The notes beneath the pieces were generated by a model that was not told where the DNA came from, searched no databases, and saw only the letters and a list, made by a program, of their open reading frames with translations. The position numbers and the translations under genes were made by a program. This document shows, in pieces, positions 17,863-25,900 of a DNA stretch of 64,000 nucleotides. Numbering within the stretch: position 1 is the stretch's first letter; every line of letters starts with the position of its first letter. This DNA is from CAYOWK01 sp964407665. GTDB taxonomy: Bacteria > Pseudomonadota > Alphaproteobacteria > Caulobacterales > Hyphomonadaceae. The stretch lies in contig CAYOWK010000020.1 in the NCBI GenBank assembly GCA_964407665.1, forward strand, positions 3,025 through 67,024. Reading direction: 5' to 3'.

Positions 17863-19908
17863 ATGAGATTCGCCCTCCTGCTGGCCGTTTCGGCCACAGC
17901 CCTGCTCACCGCCTGCGGCAAGACAGAAACGGTGGAAGCCCCTCCGGCGCCGCCGAAAGCCGTGCTGGGCACATTCGGCATCGACACCACCGCAATGGAC
18001 ACTTCGGTCAAGCCGGGTGACGATTTCTATCGCTACGTCAACGGTACATGGCTGGCCAACACCCAGATTCCGCCTGACAAATCCCGCTTCGGCGCCTTTG
18101 ACCTCCTGCGCGACAAATCCGAAACCGACGTGCGCGCGGTCATCGAGGAGCTGAAGGCCGCCTCGCCCGCCGCGGGCTCGGTTCAGCAGAAGGTCGTCGA
18201 CCTCTACGAATCCTGGATGGATGAAGCCGCGCTGGAAGCACGCGGAATCGAACCGCTGAAACCGTATCTCGACCAGATCGCCGCCGTCTCCAGCAAGGCT
18301 GACCTGGTGAAGCTGATGGGCCAGCCCGACTTTGCCTCGCCGGCTGCGGTCTACGTCTTCCCGGACCCGGCTGATCCGACCCGCTATACCGTGGGCGTCA
18401 CCCAGGCTGGCACCGGCATGCCGGTACGAGATTACTATCTGAGCCCCGGCGAGAAATTCGACGCCTACCGCGCGGCCTACAAGACCTACGTCACAAAGAT
18501 CCTGGAACTGACGGGCGACGCCAACCCCGCCGCCAGCGCCGAGGCGGTCATCGCCCTTGAGACGAAGCTGGCTACGGCGCACTGGTCGCCCGAACAGCAG
18601 CGCGATGTGCAGGCGACAAACAATCCGGTGGACCGCGCCGGCCTGAAGAAAATGATCCCGGCGATGGACTGGGACGCCTACCTCGCCTCTGCCGGTCTCC
18701 CGGACCAGCAGGCGTTCGTGGTCAACGAGGTTTCCGCCCTGCGTGACAGCGCGAAACTCCTCGACACCGTTCCGGTCGACGCCTGGAAGAAGTACCTCGC
18801 TTTCCATATCGCTGACGGCTACTCGACCAACCTGCCCAAGGCTTTCGACGACGCGAACTTCGAGTTCTACTCCAAGACCCTGCGCGGCATCGAACAGAAG
18901 CGCGATCGCTGGAAGCGCGGCGTACAGCTGCTCGACGGCCTGATCGGCGAGGGCGTGGGCGAGGTGTATGTCGCCAAGTTCTTCCCGCCAGACAGCAAGG
19001 CCAAGATGGACGTGCTGGTCGAGAACCTGCGTTCCGCCATGGGTGAACGCCTGAAGACGCTGGCCTGGATGGACGACGCTACGCGGACCGAAGCAGCGAA
19101 AAAGCTGGCCTCGTTCGACCCGCGGGTCGGCTACCCGTCCAAGTGGCGCGACTACTCCGCTCTCGCCATCGAGCCAGGCAAGCTGTTCGAAAACGTCCGC
19201 GCCGCGCGCATGTTCGAGTGGAACCGCCAGATCCAGCAGCTGAAGGGGCCGGTTGACCGTGAAGAATGGGGCATGAACCCGCAGACGGTGAACGCCTACT
19301 ACAACCCGCTGATGAACCAGATCACATTCCCGGCCGGCATTCTGCAGCCGCCTTTCTTTGACCCGAACGCCGACCCGGCGGTCAACTACGGCGCTATCGG
19401 CGCTGTGATCGGCCACGAGATGGGCCATGGCTTCGACGACCAGGGCCGCGAGTTCGACGAGGCCGGCAAGATCCGGAACTGGTGGACGCCGGAAACGAAC
19501 GAGAAATTCCTGGTTCAGACGAAGAAGTTCGCCGCCCAGTACGATGCCTTCTGCCCGCTGGAGGGCGTGTGCGTGAACGGCGACTTCACGATGGGCGAGA
19601 ACATCGGCGATCTCGGCGGCCTTGAGATGGCCTACACGGCCTACAAGCTGTCGCTGAATGGTCAGGAAGCTCCCGTGATCGACGGCTTCACGGGCGACCA
19701 GCGCTTCTTCATGGCGCACGCCCAAGTCTGGCGGGCGATGCAGCGCGATGACGCCCTGCGCAACCAGGTGCTGACCGACCCGCATGCTCCGGCGGCGGCG
19801 CGCGGCTCCATTCCCGAGCGGAACATGGAAGCCTGGTACGCGGCGTTTAACGTCCAACCTACGGACAAGGCCTATCTGGCCCCGGAAGAGCGGGTGAACA
19901 TCTGGTAG
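17863..19908 (+). CDS. M13-family zinc metallopeptidase (neprilysin/PepO-like) lipoprotein
   Basis: From the ATG at 17863 (gaagga ribosome binding site) the protein has 681 residues. The N-terminus is a lipoprotein signal (MRFALLLAVSATALLTAC, Cys18), so it should be anchored in the outer membrane or exposed to the periplasm. The zinc motif HEMGH is at residues 518-522, followed by GENIGDLGG with the third zinc ligand, and NAYYNP upstream contributes to substrate binding. The length fits the family, which cleaves peptides on the N-terminal side of hydrophobic residues. The frame is open 27 codons further upstream, but that start would lose the signal sequence context. Confidence 0.95.
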   Translation: MRFALLLAVSATALLTACGKTETVEAPPAPPKAVLGTFGIDTTAMDTSVKPGDDFYRYVNGTWLANTQIPPDKSRFGAFDLLRDKSETDVRAVIEELKAASPAAGSVQQKVVDLYESWMDEAALEARGIEPLKPYLDQIAAVSSKADLVKLMGQPDFASPAAVYVFPDPADPTRYTVGVTQAGTGMPVRDYYLSPGEKFDAYRAAYKTYVTKILELTGDANPAASAEAVIALETKLATAHWSPEQQRDVQATNNPVDRAGLKKMIPAMDWDAYLASAGLPDQQAFVVNEVSALRDSAKLLDTVPVDAWKKYLAFHIADGYSTNLPKAFDDANFEFYSKTLRGIEQKRDRWKRGVQLLDGLIGEGVGEVYVAKFFPPDSKAKMDVLVENLRSAMGERLKTLAWMDDATRTEAAKKLASFDPRVGYPSKWRDYSALAIEPGKLFENVRAARMFEWNRQIQQLKGPVDREEWGMNPQTVNAYYNPLMNQITFPAGILQPPFFDPNADPAVNYGAIGAVIGHEMGHGFDDQGREFDEAGKIRNWWTPETNEKFLVQTKKFAAQYDAFCPLEGVCVNGDFTMGENIGDLGGLEMAYTAYKLSLNGQEAPVIDGFTGDQRFFMAHAQVWRAMQRDDALRNQVLTDPHAPAAARGSIPERNMEAWYAAFNVQPTDKAYLAPEERVNIW

Positions 19909-19931
19909 GCTGAAAGCCAACCGAGCCATGA

Positions 19932-19966
19932 ACGGCCCGCCCGCATCCCAGCTGGCGGGCCGTTTT
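19932..19966 (+). terminator. Rho-independent terminator after the M13 peptidase gene
   Basis: A perfect 10-bp stem (ACGGCCCGCC at 19932-19941, partner 19954-19963) with a 12-base loop is followed by a run of four T. It begins 23 bp after the stop codon. Confidence 0.85.
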
Positions 19967-20008
19967 CATTTGAGCGCCGGCGGCCCCGTGCCGCGCCGCC
20001 CAACCCCC

Positions 20009-20093
20009 AGGCGCGGCTTCGCCGCGCCGCCCCAACCTTCCCGGCGCGGCTTCGCCGCGCCGCCCCGACCTTCCCGGCGCGGCTTCGCCGCGC
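20009..20093. repeat. Three tandem 33-bp units each containing the same GC palindrome
   Basis: The 19-base sequence GGCGCGGCTTCGCCGCGCC occurs exactly at 20009-20027, 20042-20060 and 20075-20093, a strict 33-bp period. Spacers are nearly identical (CCTTCCC type). Each unit folds into a 7-8-bp hairpin with a TTCG-containing tip. A degraded related stretch precedes the first copy. The array fills the gap between the peptidase terminator and the NDUFA9-like gene. The remaining gap sequence shows nothing else. Confidence 0.85.
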
Positions 20094-20168
20094 CGCATGG
20101 ACTTCCTTCAGGAATTTTGGTCTATCCCCGGGGGTAACCAGCCTTCCTGACCAGCACACCGAGGGTCC

Positions 20169-21158
20169 ATGACCGGCAAGATCGTAACCGTTTTCGGCGG
20201 ATCCGGCTTTCTGGGGCGGCGCGTCGTTCGCTCGCTCTGCAAGCGGGGCTGGCGCGTTCGCGTCGCCATGCGGCGTCCGCACCTGGGCGTCGACCTCAAG
20301 GTGTCCGGCGATGTTGGCCAGGTCCAGCTGGTCCAGGCCAACGTGCGCAACCGGGCCTCGATCGCCCGCGCCCTCGACGGCGCCAGCGCCGTCGTGAACC
20401 TGGTCGGCATCCTCTATGAGAGCGGGGCGCAGACGTTCCAGGGCACTCAGGCCCAGGGGGCGAAGAATATCGCAGAACTCGCCGCGGCCGCAGGTATCGA
20501 TGCCTTTGTGCAGGTTTCCGCCATTGGCGCGGACGCCGCCTCGCCATCGGTCTACGGGCGCACCAAGGCGGCCGCTGAACAGGACGTGCTCGCCGCCATC
20601 CCGTCCGCGACCATCATCCGCCCGTCGGTCCTGTTCGGGCCCGAGGACGGTTTCCTGACCCGATTCGCTGAACTGGCGAGGCTGTCGCCCGTGCTGCCGC
20701 TGATCGGCGGCGCCACGAAGTTCCAGCCCGTCTATGTCGGCGACGTCGCCAACGCCGTCGCCGGCGCCCTTGAGCGTCCCGATGCTCGGGGCCGCACCTA
20801 TGAACTCGGCGGGCCGCGCGTCTACACGATGACCGAGCTGCTCAAGTACATCCTGAAGGAAATCGATCGTCCGCGCCTGCTGCTGCCGATCCCGCAATTC
20901 TTTGCCGCCCCGCTGGGCTATACGATCGGCGCGCTGTCGCGCCTGAACCCGTTCTTCGGCCCCCTGTTGACCGGCGATCAGGTCCAGCTGCTGGGGATCG
21001 ACAATGTGCCGGCCTCGGGAACGCCGGGACTGGCTGCGCTCGGGGTCACCTCGCCTGAAACGATCGAGTCGATCGCGCCCACCTATCTCTGGCGCCACCG
21101 TTCGTATGGCCAGTTCCACGAGCCCAGCGTCGACGACGTCTCGCGCGCCGACGCCTGA
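20169..21158 (+). CDS. Complex I NDUFA9-like NAD(P)-binding protein (atypical SDR)
   Basis: A 329-residue Rossmann-fold protein of the extended/atypical SDR group. The N-terminal cofactor motif is FGGSGFLGRRVVRSL (about 9-23). The catalytic-type tyrosine appears in SVYGRTKAAAEQ at about 136-147. The segment FQPVYVGDVANAVAGAL (about 186-202) and the C-terminal part match the bacterial 'complex I NDUFA9 subunit family' proteins, which are related to the mitochondrial complex I assembly subunit. In alphaproteobacteria the bacterial protein is often found away from the nuo operon, as here. Its exact role is unproven. It is probably monocistronic. Confidence 0.88.
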   Translation: MTGKIVTVFGGSGFLGRRVVRSLCKRGWRVRVAMRRPHLGVDLKVSGDVGQVQLVQANVRNRASIARALDGASAVVNLVGILYESGAQTFQGTQAQGAKNIAELAAAAGIDAFVQVSAIGADAASPSVYGRTKAAAEQDVLAAIPSATIIRPSVLFGPEDGFLTRFAELARLSPVLPLIGGATKFQPVYVGDVANAVAGALERPDARGRTYELGGPRVYTMTELLKYILKEIDRPRLLLPIPQFFAAPLGYTIGALSRLNPFFGPLLTGDQVQLLGIDNVPASGTPGLAALGVTSPETIESIAPTYLWRHRSYGQFHEPSVDDVSRADA

Positions 21159-21243
21159 CATCAGGCGTCATGCTCGGGCTGGATGCGACGGGGCAAATTC
21201 CGTTGGCGTCAACCATTCCGCACGTTTGTCAGGCGCCCGCCGT

Positions 21244-21269
21244 TGAGGCGCCTGAGACAAGGCGCCTCA
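21244..21269. repeat. 9-bp inverted repeat in the gap before the exported aminotransferase gene
   Basis: TGAGGCGCC at 21244-21252 pairs exactly with 21261-21269 around an 8-base loop. No T-run follows. It may terminate or insulate transcripts from the NDUFA9-like gene, which ends 85 bp upstream. The rest of this 265-bp gap shows no further gene. Confidence 0.45.
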
Positions 21270-21423
21270 GATAGAGGCGCGTGGCGCCAGCCTGTGAAGC
21301 GTCGTACGGCAAGTTACACCGGAGCAGGCCTGGTCTTGGCCGGCAGCCGTTGACCCGCCAGTGGCCGGGCGCAGGGTGCCGTCGTCGCGCGTACCGATTC
21401 CGACCCTCCGGAGGCCCTGCCCT

Positions 21424-22626
21424 ATGAAACACCCGTCCATTATCGAAGAAACGCCCGGCCGCGAGCCCGCAGCCGGCGAGCCGGTTGCAACCCGCCGCGC
21501 CTGGCTCAAGGGCCTTGGCATGGCCAGCGTCGGCGCCGCCGCCCTTGCCGCCGGTTGCTCGAAGAGCCCCGCCGCCGCCGCGCCGGCCGCTGCGCCCGCC
21601 GTTCCGGAAGTCGACAAGTCGGTCGCCATCATGGGCGCCAACGAAAGCCCGTTCGGTCCGTCGAAAAAGGCCGTCGAAGCCATGATCGCCAAGGCCGCCC
21701 TGACGGCGCGCTACGCCGACCCGCTGGGTGAAGAGCTGAAAGCCCAGATCGCCGCCATCGAAGGCGTAGACGCCCAGCAGATCTTCATCGCCAACGGCTC
21801 CAGCCCGATCCTCGCCGCGTTCGGCGAAATGGTCGCCGCCAAGGGCAAGGGACAACTGGTGACGTCTGTCGCCACCTACGAGGGCGTTCCCCGCTCCGTC
21901 GCCGAGTACGGCGGCGAGATCATCATGACGCCGCTGTCGGCCACATACGGCGTCGACCTCGATGCCATGCTGGCCAAGGTGTCGTCCAAGACGACCGCCA
22001 CCTATGTCTGCAACCCCAACAACCCGACCGGCAACATGGTCGATGCCGCGAAGCTCCGCGCCTTCGCCATCGAGGCGTCCAAGACCGCGCCCTGCTTCAT
22101 CGACGAGGCCTATCTCGATCTCGCCGACGACTACGACGGCAACGTCATGACCAGCCTGGTCCGTGAAGGCCACAATGTCGTGATCTGCCGCACCTTCTCG
22201 AAGATCTACGGCATGGCCGGTCAGCGCCTTGGCTATGGCATCGCGGCTCCTGAACTTGCGAAGAAGATGGCGATGGCGACCCGCATGGGCGGCGTGAACC
22301 ACCTCGGCATCGTGGCCGGCATGGCCAGCCTTGCGGACAAGGAATTCATCCCGGCGATGAAACCGAAGTTCAAGGCTGGCCGCGAGCGTCTGCACGCTCT
22401 GGCGACGACGTTCGGCCGCCCCGTGGCCTCGAACCCGCAAGCCAGCTTCATCTTCTTCGACACCGGCATGGACTCGAAGGTCTTCGCAGAGAAGATGGCC
22501 GCCGAGGGCGTTCGCGTCGTTGGCCGCGCCTGGCCGGGCTACGAGACCTGGACGCGCATCTCGGTTGGCGACGACTGGGAAATCGAGCGCTGCGAGGCAG
22601 CCATAAAGAAAGTTCTGGCTGTCTGA
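21424..22626 (+). CDS. Exported (Tat, probably lipidated) class I/II PLP aminotransferase, HisC-like
   Basis: A 400-residue PLP-dependent enzyme of the histidinol-phosphate aminotransferase-like group. The PLP lysine sits in RTFSKIYGMAGQRLGYG, and the cofactor-binding asparagine and aspartate are in CNPNNPTGN and CFIDEAYLDL. Unusually it begins with an export signal: twin arginines in TRRAWLKGL (about 24-32), a hydrophobic segment and a lipobox (ALAAGC, Cys about 44), then an Ala/Pro linker. It should therefore fold in the cytoplasm with PLP and be exported as a holoenzyme. No histidine biosynthesis genes are nearby, so a biosynthetic HisC role is unlikely. I chose 21424 because it keeps the complete Tat signal; a terminator follows the stop. 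Confidence 0.9.
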   Translation: MKHPSIIEETPGREPAAGEPVATRRAWLKGLGMASVGAAALAAGCSKSPAAAAPAAAPAVPEVDKSVAIMGANESPFGPSKKAVEAMIAKAALTARYADPLGEELKAQIAAIEGVDAQQIFIANGSSPILAAFGEMVAAKGKGQLVTSVATYEGVPRSVAEYGGEIIMTPLSATYGVDLDAMLAKVSSKTTATYVCNPNNPTGNMVDAAKLRAFAIEASKTAPCFIDEAYLDLADDYDGNVMTSLVREGHNVVICRTFSKIYGMAGQRLGYGIAAPELAKKMAMATRMGGVNHLGIVAGMASLADKEFIPAMKPKFKAGRERLHALATTFGRPVASNPQASFIFFDTGMDSKVFAEKMAAEGVRVVGRAWPGYETWTRISVGDDWEIERCEAAIKKVLAV

Positions 22627-22650
22627 TCCGGTCATCCGGGCAAATGATTG

Positions 22651-22678
22651 CGGGCCGCCCCATCGGGCGGCCCGTTTT
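22651..22678 (+). terminator. Rho-independent terminator after the exported aminotransferase gene
   Basis: CGGGCCGCCC (22651-22660) pairs perfectly with 22665-22674 across a CATC loop and is followed by TTTT. Confidence 0.85.
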
Positions 22679-22856
22679 CGTTTCAGCCAGAAGGCCGGAG
22701 CGACCGGCTGTCGCGCGACGGAGTGGACCCGCTAGCCGCGTTAGAGACGAGAAGGCGCGGCAAACGCGCCCCGGCGCCGGCATTGCCGCTTCCGGACAAT
22801 TGTATATCAACGCTCGGAAGCCCGCGAAGTCGGGTTTCCGGAGCGGAGGAAACGAG

Positions 22857-23357
22857 ATGCAGCGATTTGTGGGCGCTCTGGCGCTGGCGATCACGCTTGG
22901 CGCATGCGGCGAGGCGAGCAACACGCCTGCTCCAGCGACCGGACCATCAGCAACAACTTCCAGCGTCGTGGCCGCCGAGGATTTCCGCACGCAACTGCCG
23001 ATGAAAGAGCTGATGGGGCACGTCATCGACAGCGCCGCCGACGGGATCTGGCTCCATCAGGGCTGGACGGTGACGGAAGAAGGCGAAACCGACCTGTTCC
23101 CGAAAACGGACGAAGAGTGGCTGGCGACCGAAAACGCTGCTCTGACGCTCGCCGAGGCATCGAACCTGCTCCTGCTGCCGAACCGCCCGCAGGATGACGA
23201 CCGGGCGTGGATCGATTTTGCCCATGGCCTGAACGCGGCGGCGATGAAGGCGCACGACGCCGCCGAGGCGCGTGACGAACAGGCCTTCTTCGACGCGGGG
23301 GGCGACATCTTTGTCGTCTGCCGCGACTGCCACCAGCGCTATATCATCGGGGAATAG
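22857..23357 (+). CDS. Small c-type cytochrome-like lipoprotein
   Basis: A 166-residue protein with a lipoprotein signal (MQRFVGALALAITLGAC, Cys17) and a Thr/Pro/Ala linker. A haem-binding CxxCH (CRDCHQRYI) lies at the very C-terminus, an arrangement reminiscent of cytochrome c' and related four-helix cytochromes. Start chosen at the ATG at 22857 after a strong gcggagga site; upstream in-frame codons overlap the terminator of the previous gene. It begins a run of extracytoplasmic redox genes and is followed by two membrane proteins in the same direction. Confidence 0.8.
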   Translation: MQRFVGALALAITLGACGEASNTPAPATGPSATTSSVVAAEDFRTQLPMKELMGHVIDSAADGIWLHQGWTVTEEGETDLFPKTDEEWLATENAALTLAEASNLLLLPNRPQDDDRAWIDFAHGLNAAAMKAHDAAEARDEQAFFDAGGDIFVVCRDCHQRYIIGE

Positions 23358-23535
23358 CCGGCTCGGCTGGCGCTCCCTCAACGGATGAGTCTGGCTGAAG
23401 GGACAAGCCAGGAGGCGCAGAAGTTCGGGGGGTTTGCGCTGGCGCAAATCGTCCGGGAATACCGAACTGAAATATCTCGGAACAAGCGTCCCAAGGTCAG
23501 CTGGCCGGGTCGCAATCGAGGGGAGGGCCTACTTT

Positions 23536-24255
23536 TTGTTTCACGAACTGTTCCGCTGGCTACAGGATGACCTGGGTGCAAACCTGGAAGCCGGCACGTC
23601 CTCTTGGTCTCAACAGATCCTGGGGTCCCTGAATATCTGGCCGCTGCTGGAAGGCACACACGTTCTCACCCTCATGCTGTTCGCCGGCACGATCTGGATC
23701 GTGGATCTGCGGATGCTGGGCGTCGCATTCAAGAACGTTCCGTTCTCGAAGTTGAACGACAAGATCCTTCCCTACACGGTGTTCGGGTTCGCCCTGCTCA
23801 TCGTGACCGGCGTCATCCTCTTCCTCGCCAAACCGATGGTCTATTACCACTCGATCTGGTTCCGGTTCAAAATGGTGTTCCTGCTCATCGCAGCGGTGAA
23901 CATCCTGATCTTCCACAAGAAGGTCCAGGCGACGCAGGACCAGTGGGACACCGACCCCAGCCCGCCGCAGGCTGTGAAGATCTCGGCCATGATCTCGATG
24001 GTCTCTTGGATCTTGGTGATCATCTTCGGCCGGTTCATCGCCTATAACTGGTACGACTGCGGCAAGCCGCAGCCGGGCTGGATCAACGCTGTGGCGGAAT
24101 GCGCAGCCTATCCGGGCGGCATCGTCGAGGCTGAGGCCATGCTTGAAGAGGAAGCGGCTCCCGTTGAGGAGGTGATGGCAACTGACGATCCGCCGGTTCC
24201 AGAAGAGGCGCTGCCTGACGGCGCACCCACGGAACAGCCGGCAGGAGAGGAGTAA
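23536..24255 (+). CDS. Polytopic membrane protein, DUF6644-like, with acidic C-terminal tail
   Basis: About 239 residues from a TTG start at 23536, preceded by a strong gaggggaggg site; no nearer ATG exists and the frame upstream is not coding-like. Four hydrophobic helices are visible in roughly residues 30-165, with a conserved WIVDLRMLGV loop after the first. The last 50 residues are rich in Glu, Pro and Ala and look disordered. It is clearly related to the next gene (shared RMLGV and PY...TG segments). It resembles proteins labelled DUF6644 in sphingomonads and Caulobacterales, an assignment from memory. Function is unknown; the neighbouring haem protein suggests membrane redox chemistry. 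Confidence 0.8.
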   Translation: MFHELFRWLQDDLGANLEAGTSSWSQQILGSLNIWPLLEGTHVLTLMLFAGTIWIVDLRMLGVAFKNVPFSKLNDKILPYTVFGFALLIVTGVILFLAKPMVYYHSIWFRFKMVFLLIAAVNILIFHKKVQATQDQWDTDPSPPQAVKISAMISMVSWILVIIFGRFIAYNWYDCGKPQPGWINAVAECAAYPGGIVEAEAMLEEEAAPVEEVMATDDPPVPEEALPDGAPTEQPAGEE

Positions 24256-24260
24256 CCGCC

Positions 24261-25139
24261 ATGAGCTTCAATGAACTCTTCCCGAGTTGGCAGGACTGGG
24301 TCGCCAACCTCAAGAACGTTCCCCCCGGCAACATCGTGGCGGATTCGGTCTGGCTCTACGCCGTCTTTGGCGCAGCCCACCTGCTCTTCCTCGCCCTGCT
24401 GGGCGGAGCGGTGATCCTGCTCAACATGCGGATGCTGGGCGTCGGCATGACGGCGGTTTCTCCCGCCGACACCGAGCGCGGCCTGCGTCCCTACCTGATC
24501 GTTGGCGTCGTCGGCGTCCTGTTCACCGGCATCACGATCGGCTGGGCCAACGCTGACAAACTCTATGCAAGCACGGCCTTCCTAGTGAAGATGATCTCGC
24601 TGACCGGCGCCATGATCTTCTCCTTTGGAGTGGCTGCGGCTGCTGCGCGCACAGACGACAAGCTGTCCATGCAGACGAAGATCCTGGCGGGCGTCGCGTT
24701 CGCCCTGTGGGTCTGGTCGATGTACGTCTTCTCATCCAAGGACGGCACCAACCCCGGCTCGGTCCACCTGGTGTTCGCGGCCTTCGTCATCCTGCTGGGC
24801 TTCGCCCGGCCGCTGACGCGACTGATCGGCATCGGCGTCGGCGTTGTGCTGCTGCTGGCCTACATCATCCTCGGCTACTTCGTGTTCGGCGGACCGGACA
24901 ACAACTACGACGCCGTGATGGGCACGTACGGCGATGACGGCTCGCTCGCAGCCTGGGGCGTGACCCAGTGGTGCGTGAACCTTGCCGCAATCGCTGTGAC
25001 CGCCCTGCTCGGCTACGAGATCGCGACGAACAACTCGGCCGAGGGCAAACCTCCGGTGACCAAGGCGATCGCGCTGTTCTCCATCCTTTGCTGGGTGACA
25101 GTCGCGGCCGCTGGACGCTGGATCGGCCTCAGCCCGTAG
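24261..25139 (+). CDS. Polytopic membrane protein, paralogue of the preceding DUF6644-like protein
   Basis: A 292-residue integral membrane protein with about seven to eight hydrophobic helices. The N-terminal half repeats the pattern of the upstream gene (LLNMRMLGVGM, then RPYLIVGVVGVLFTGI). The C-terminal half adds further helices and ends in GRWIGLSP. The start is 5 bp after the previous stop with a ggagagg site, so the two genes are co-translated. A strong terminator follows at 25167. The two proteins may form a heteromeric membrane unit, which is an inference. Confidence 0.82.
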   Translation: MSFNELFPSWQDWVANLKNVPPGNIVADSVWLYAVFGAAHLLFLALLGGAVILLNMRMLGVGMTAVSPADTERGLRPYLIVGVVGVLFTGITIGWANADKLYASTAFLVKMISLTGAMIFSFGVAAAAARTDDKLSMQTKILAGVAFALWVWSMYVFSSKDGTNPGSVHLVFAAFVILLGFARPLTRLIGIGVGVVLLLAYIILGYFVFGGPDNNYDAVMGTYGDDGSLAAWGVTQWCVNLAAIAVTALLGYEIATNNSAEGKPPVTKAIALFSILCWVTVAAAGRWIGLSP

Positions 25140-25166
25140 GACACCGCGGGACCGAGACATCTGCAA

Positions 25167-25196
25167 AGCCCCGGAGAGCCATCTCCGGGGCTTTTT
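25167..25196 (+). terminator. Rho-independent terminator after the DUF6644-like pair
   Basis: AGCCCCGGAGA (25167-25177) pairs perfectly with 25182-25192 across a GCCA loop and runs into five T. Confidence 0.9.
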
Positions 25197-25397
25197 GCTG
25201 GCTCCGGCCTGTCCATGCTTCAGGATGCGGGCACGGTTTTTCGATCGGACCGGCGCGAGCCGTCCGTGATGCTGTGGCTCCCCTCCCGTGAGACACAGGA
25301 GGCCGGGGCGCGCGGAACGCGCCTTGTTGAATACAATGCCAGTCTTGCGACTGGCCGGTGCGTCCGGTCGTGATCGGCCCCGGCTTTGGCCAGGACC

Positions 25398-25458
25398 GTG
25401 AATCACGCCCGTCTTTTAAATCGAGACGGATTCACACTTTTGGCGCGACGCGCCAAAA
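25398..25458. repeat. Copy-A-specific insert with nested inverted repeats
   Basis: GTGAAT (25398-25403) pairs with 25430-25435 and encloses CCGTCT (25409-25414), which pairs with 25424-25429. The two helices stack with a 5-base bulge on one side. Immediately after, 25438-25458 is a perfect palindrome with 10-bp arms (TTTTGGCGCG and partner) around one A. This stretch is missing from copy B, where 6-10 bases occupy the same place. Confidence 0.75.
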
Positions 25459-25660
25459 CCGATCCGGCTCGGCACGCGCCCCGTTCGGACGTTTGGCCCG
25501 GTGACGTCGACGGAGCCTGTTAGGCCCTGGTCCGCATCCCGGTGACGCGCGCATGGAAGACCGATCTTCCATGATGCACCCCCACTTCGATCGCAGGGAC
25601 AGGTATTTCAGACCGCCGCTTGAGGCCGACCGCTTCGATCTCGCCCCTTCACGGCCCGCC

Positions 25661-25700
25661 CTTCGAGACGCCTCGCTACCGCGAGGCTCCTCAGGGTGAG
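25661..25700. repeat. Short palindromic element (REP-like), copy 1
   Basis: CTTCGAGACG is followed by a 7-bp hairpin (25670-25676 with 25681-25687, loop TACC) and CTCAGGGTGAG. The same frame of conserved flanks with a different hairpin is found at 63840-63896, and with no hairpin at 25901-25925. Dispersed palindromes with these flanks are, to my knowledge, common in alphaproteobacterial genomes. Confidence 0.65.
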
Positions 25701-25900
25701 CCGATCAGGGGCTCGAGTTTCACAGGCGGCAGCAGCGATGGTCGCCGCGCCGTCCGAGCTTCTGGCATTCGATGTTGCGGTGCGCACCAAACCCTCCCGC
25801 GCCAGACGCGAGAGGAAGATTGTGGCTGATGGATACCCGGTCGGATTCAATCTGGCCGGGGCAGCATTCTGGAAGCGGCGCACGGGGCCGTGGTCCTCGC

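Larger units (their letters stand above)
25259..25796. repeat. Long hairpin-bearing repeat, copy A (possible structured RNA)
   Basis: This shares with copy B (63538 to the window end) at least three near-identical blocks: 25259-25361, 25473-25618 and 25739-25796. The last differs from B at 4 of 58 bases. Between and within them lie hairpins whose stems differ from copy B but remain paired. H1 at 25552-25573 has a 9-bp stem and CCGA loop. H2 at 25338-25355 has a 7-bp stem and TTGC loop. H3 at 25307-25323 has a 6-bp stem. H4 at 25273-25297 has one mismatch. An extra insert of about 110 bp relative to B (about 25362-25472) carries a nested hairpin and a 21-base palindrome. No open frame is preserved, and single-base indels break frame in the conserved block. 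RNA orientation is not clear. Confidence 0.75.

Noticed and set aside
17704..19929. A 741-codon minus-strand frame across the M13 peptidase
   Set aside because: Antisense shadow; the plus-strand peptidase has an intact signal sequence, zinc motif and terminator.
21424..22626. Naming the exported aminotransferase hisC
   Set aside because: The fold is HisC-like, but the export signal and the lack of his genes nearby make a histidine-biosynthesis role doubtful, so no symbol is given.
25259..25796. Repeat copies as RNase P RNA, tmRNA, a group II intron or an IscB/HEARO-type RNA
   Set aside because: The conserved strings of RNase P (GAGGAAAGUC-type), a tmRNA tag frame and intron domain V were not found, and there is no associated IscB, TnpB or reverse transcriptase gene nearby. 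I left the family open.
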